Assembly (NCBI GenBank): GCA_009778475.1
Contig: WRJS01000007.1
Span: 1-58,891 of the forward strand
Length of the DNA: 58,891 bases
Direction of reading: 5' to 3'
Source: Kiritimatiellota bacterium
GTDB taxonomy: Bacteria > Verrucomicrobiota > Kiritimatiellia > RFP12 > UBA1067
Shown: in pieces, positions 56,889 to 58,891 of the stretch
How the letters are laid out: the number at the start of each line of letters is the position of its first letter
Position numbering within the stretch: position 1 is the stretch's first letter
The notes under the pieces: model-generated
Databases searched by the model: none
The model's input: only the letters and a program-made list of their open reading frames with translations
Told to the model about the DNA's origin: nothing
Made by a program: the position numbers and the translations under genes

Positions 56889-57869
56889 GGTCTCCAGCTG
56901 CTCCCTCGGCAGCGCAGGGGCGCTGGCCTCGGTGGCCGCGCCCGAGGCATGGATGCGGACGACGGCGTCCGGCCGCCCGTCGCGGTCGCCGTAGGTCGCG
57001 CAGATGGATGCGGCGTGCGCGATGTCGCCGTCGCCCGCGCCGCCCAGCAGCAGGGCCGTCGGCCCCGGCACGTTCACCGTGTGCAGCAGCACGTCGCCGT
57101 CGCGCCGCATCTCCTTAAGCTTCGCGTTGTCGCGCGCGTCGCGCCCGACGATGCATTTCGCCCCGCCCGGCAGGCGGAAGTGGCGGCCGTAGAGCAGCAG
57201 CCACGCGAGCCGCTCATCCCCGAAACCCTCGTGCGCCTTCAGGTCCGCCAGTTTCCGGCAGAACCCTTTCTCCGTCAAGAGGCACCCCCCGGCGGGGGAC
57301 GGGTACTCCAGCAACCCGAACCGTTTGGCCAGCTCCATCTGCGGTTTGCGCGAACGCCCGTGCAGGTCGAGCAGGCGCTCGCGGTCAACGATCCCCTCAG
57401 TCTCCGGGAGGGTCGGCTCGAGGTGGCGCGCGCAGAGCGGGCGCAGCAGGCGGCCGCCCAGCCCCGCGTCCGCCGCCACCTGCGCCAGCGACTTGCGCGT
57501 CTGCGACATGGGCCGCTGGTTCAGCACCTCCCCGGTCGCGACGAAATCAAAGCCCTTCTCCGCCATCATCTCCCCCGCGCGCCGGATCATCCGCGCATGG
57601 CAGTCGATGCACGGGTTCATCGCCCCCCCGAAACCATGGCGCGGCGACTCCACCAGTTCCAGGATGTCCCGCGTGAACGGCACGACATGGAGCGGCAGGC
57701 CGAGATGCTCCGCCGCCCGCCTCGCCGCGTCAATCTTGAAGAACGGGCTGGCGAACACGACGCCCTCGACATACAGCCCCTGTTCGCGCAGGACGCACAC
57801 CGCCAGCTGACTGTCCAGCCCGCCGGACAGCAGGCTCAGCCCGCGCCCCGGTCTTTGGTTTTCGCTCAT
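56883..57869 (-). CDS. PP-loop ATPase, MnmA/ThiI-related with C-terminal DUF814-like domain
   Basis: The 328-residue protein starts with the PP-loop LSLLSGGLDSQLAVCVLREQ (S-G-G-x-D-S; ATP site). It then has MNPCIDCHARMI and FVATGEVLNQRPMSQ, features of tRNA thiolation enzymes of the MnmA/ThiI group, and PSPAGGCLLTEKGF (about 195-208). The C-terminal third (about 215-310) looks like the NFACT-R/DUF814 domain (RHFRLPGGAKCIVGRDARDN). The pair of domains is known from a poorly studied bacterial family thought to modify tRNA. Cys residues at C-I-D-C and G-G-C could carry sulfur. Substrate not known. Confidence 0.75.
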   Translation of the reverse strand: MSENQRPGRGLSLLSGGLDSQLAVCVLREQGLYVEGVVFASPFFKIDAARRAAEHLGLPLHVVPFTRDILELVESPRHGFGGAMNPCIDCHARMIRRAGEMMAEKGFDFVATGEVLNQRPMSQTRKSLAQVAADAGLGGRLLRPLCARHLEPTLPETEGIVDRERLLDLHGRSRKPQMELAKRFGLLEYPSPAGGCLLTEKGFCRKLADLKAHEGFGDERLAWLLLYGRHFRLPGGAKCIVGRDARDNAKLKEMRRDGDVLLHTVNVPGPTALLLGGAGDGDIAHAASICATYGDRDGRPDAVVRIHASGAATEASAPALPREQLETL

Positions 57870-57960
57870 ACCGCCTGAACCCCTTACAGCCTTTCAGCCT
57901 TTACTTCCCACGTGAACCGTACTATCATGGGAAACGTTCAAAAGGGTAACAGGATAGACT

Positions 57961-58752
57961 ATGAAACGCTTGCTGTCCATCATAAACCTGCTCGGGGTGT
58001 CGCTTTTCTGCCACGGCGCGGAAATCGCCGTCACCGCCGTGCGCCAGCCCGGCACGTCGCTCGACACCTCCGTCCGCAACGAGGCGGACAACGCGAAACG
58101 CCTTGCCGCCGACTGGCTCACCGCACGGCAGAACCCCGACGGCTCATGGGGCAGCACCAACGCCAACGCCGTGCTGACCCCCATCGTGTGGCTCGCGCTC
58201 AACGGCATGGACGATGCCATCGACGCGGTCGCGCGCGACCGCGCCATCGTGTGGCTCGACAGCCTCCCCGTCGCGGCAAACGCACCCTTCGACGCCTACC
58301 TGTGGCGACTGCTGGCGATACTCCACGCGCTCTCGGATTCGCCCTTCGAGACGCATATTGGAGATATTATGAGCGTCGGAGAGCCGTTCGCCGCCGATGC
58401 CCCGTTCTACAGCCAATGGCTTTGGCGCGAAGCGGTAGGCCGTCTATGCGAAGTCCCGGCCCCCCGTAACCAGCGGGTCAAAAAATGGCTTGCCGCCGTC
58501 GCGGCGGACTACCCGCTGAACACGCAGAACACGGAGACCTTTTGGTTCTTCGCGCGGCTCATCAACAGCAGCGAAAAAGGCGTGTGGATACGCGGGACGG
58601 AGGCGCTCGACTGGCGCAACGACTTCGGGCTGGCGCTCATCAACGCCCAGCGCAAAGACCCTTCCGGCGGCGGCTACTGGAACGCCGAGACCGACGACGC
58701 CAAGCTCCGCGCCACCGCCTTCGCCCTCCTCGCGCTGCGCGAGATCGACTGA
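57961..58752 (+). CDS. Secreted protein with prenyltransferase/squalene-oxidase-like toroid repeats
   Basis: The 263-residue product has a signal peptide (about 1-19, ending CHGAE). ADWLTARQNPDGSWGSTNAN (about 50-69) carries the Q-x-P-D-G-S-W-G motif of alpha/alpha-toroid repeats, and LALINAQRKDPSGGGYWNAE near 230-250 resembles a second one. These repeats are shared by terpene cyclases, prenyltransferases and other secreted proteins of PVC bacteria; catalytic Asp motifs (D-x-D-D) are not seen, so a binding role is as likely as an enzymatic one. AGGATAGACT precedes the start. It has no obvious operon partner. Confidence 0.65.
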   Translation: MKRLLSIINLLGVSLFCHGAEIAVTAVRQPGTSLDTSVRNEADNAKRLAADWLTARQNPDGSWGSTNANAVLTPIVWLALNGMDDAIDAVARDRAIVWLDSLPVAANAPFDAYLWRLLAILHALSDSPFETHIGDIMSVGEPFAADAPFYSQWLWREAVGRLCEVPAPRNQRVKKWLAAVAADYPLNTQNTETFWFFARLINSSEKGVWIRGTEALDWRNDFGLALINAQRKDPSGGGYWNAETDDAKLRATAFALLALREID

Positions 58753-58767
58753 CGATAAATTAGAAAC

Positions 58768-58891
58768 TAGTGTCCTGTAAAATACAGATGCCGGAATAGG
58801 GGATTACCCTGTTGGGATGGCGTGATATGGAGGGCGTGATATGATATGGAGGGCGAGCGGCCCCCCGGGCCCGTTGACAACATTCGGGGCC
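58768..58891 (-). mobile_element. MITE-like element, copy C (cut by window end)
   Basis: Starts TAGTGTCCTGTAAAATACAG, then GGAATAGGGGATTACCCTGT and a GGAGGGCGAGCG segment: the right half of copies A and B read backwards. The rest is outside the window. Confidence 0.7.

Noticed and set aside
1..58891. Prophage or integrative element
   Set aside because: No integrase, capsid, terminase or conjugation gene was seen, and no tRNA-linked direct repeats.

Overview
The window is GC-rich bacterial DNA. The meso-DAP-type MurE, the dcw cell-division genes, the abundance of secreted beta-propeller, beta-helix and discoidin-like proteins, and the many short dispersed repeats between (and inside) genes suggest a PVC-superphylum bacterium, perhaps Kiritimatiellota, Lentisphaerota or Verrucomicrobiota. 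That placement is an inference from style; no rRNA or other phylogenetic marker was compared.

Layout. 1-8 kb: the 3' part of a FliY/CheC-like flagellar gene, a small secreted protein, truB, ribF, then a run with a SurA/PpiC-like lipoprotein, a membrane-anchored protein, an ExbD-like lipoprotein and rnr. 8-13.3 kb: the start of a dcw cluster (mraZ-rsmH-ftsL-ftsI-murE) with a clear MraZ operator; it breaks off after murE at a MITE-like element. 13.6-19.2 kb: panD, two iron-sulfur electron-transfer proteins and an FtsX-type permease. 19.3-26 kb: a type III-B (Cmr) CRISPR operon, cmr2-3-4-5-6-1, followed directly by a 17-repeat array. No cas1, cas2, cas6 or CARF effector is visible in the window. 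26.5-44 kb: gluconolactonase-like propeller, a fused NapH-NapG-like protein, YihY, a 1,078-residue beta-helix protein, queH, a sugar kinase, secreted proteins and an ABC exporter. 44-46.8 kb: tRNA-Ala(CGC) and a fatty-acid block (fabD, a small membrane protein, fabG, acpP) ending in a strong terminator. 46.8-58.9 kb: a Gfo/Idh/MocA oxidoreductase, a SanA-like protein and a double glycosyltransferase, two LysM proteins, feoB with a DtxR-FeoA regulator, an FHA protein, a PP-loop ATPase and an alpha/alpha-toroid-like secreted protein.

Two themes stand out. First, the Cmr complex looks stripped down. Its Cas10 subunit starts at the first palm domain (no HD nuclease) and has GGEV where active cyclases have GGDD, while Cmr4 keeps its likely RNase aspartate. 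The complex therefore looks able to cut RNA but not to make DNA cuts or cyclic oligoadenylate. Its array has a constant hairpin core with variable repeat edges, two diverged versions of one spacer, and three spacer units that match a chromosomal palindromic repeat.

Second, several families of short dispersed repeats that fill the intergenic regions also sit inside genes without breaking the frame: in the double glycosyltransferase, the FtsX permease (three families in one gene), the NapH-NapG fusion and the C-terminus of YihY. This resembles the protein-coding palindromic elements of Rickettsia, but with unrelated sequences.
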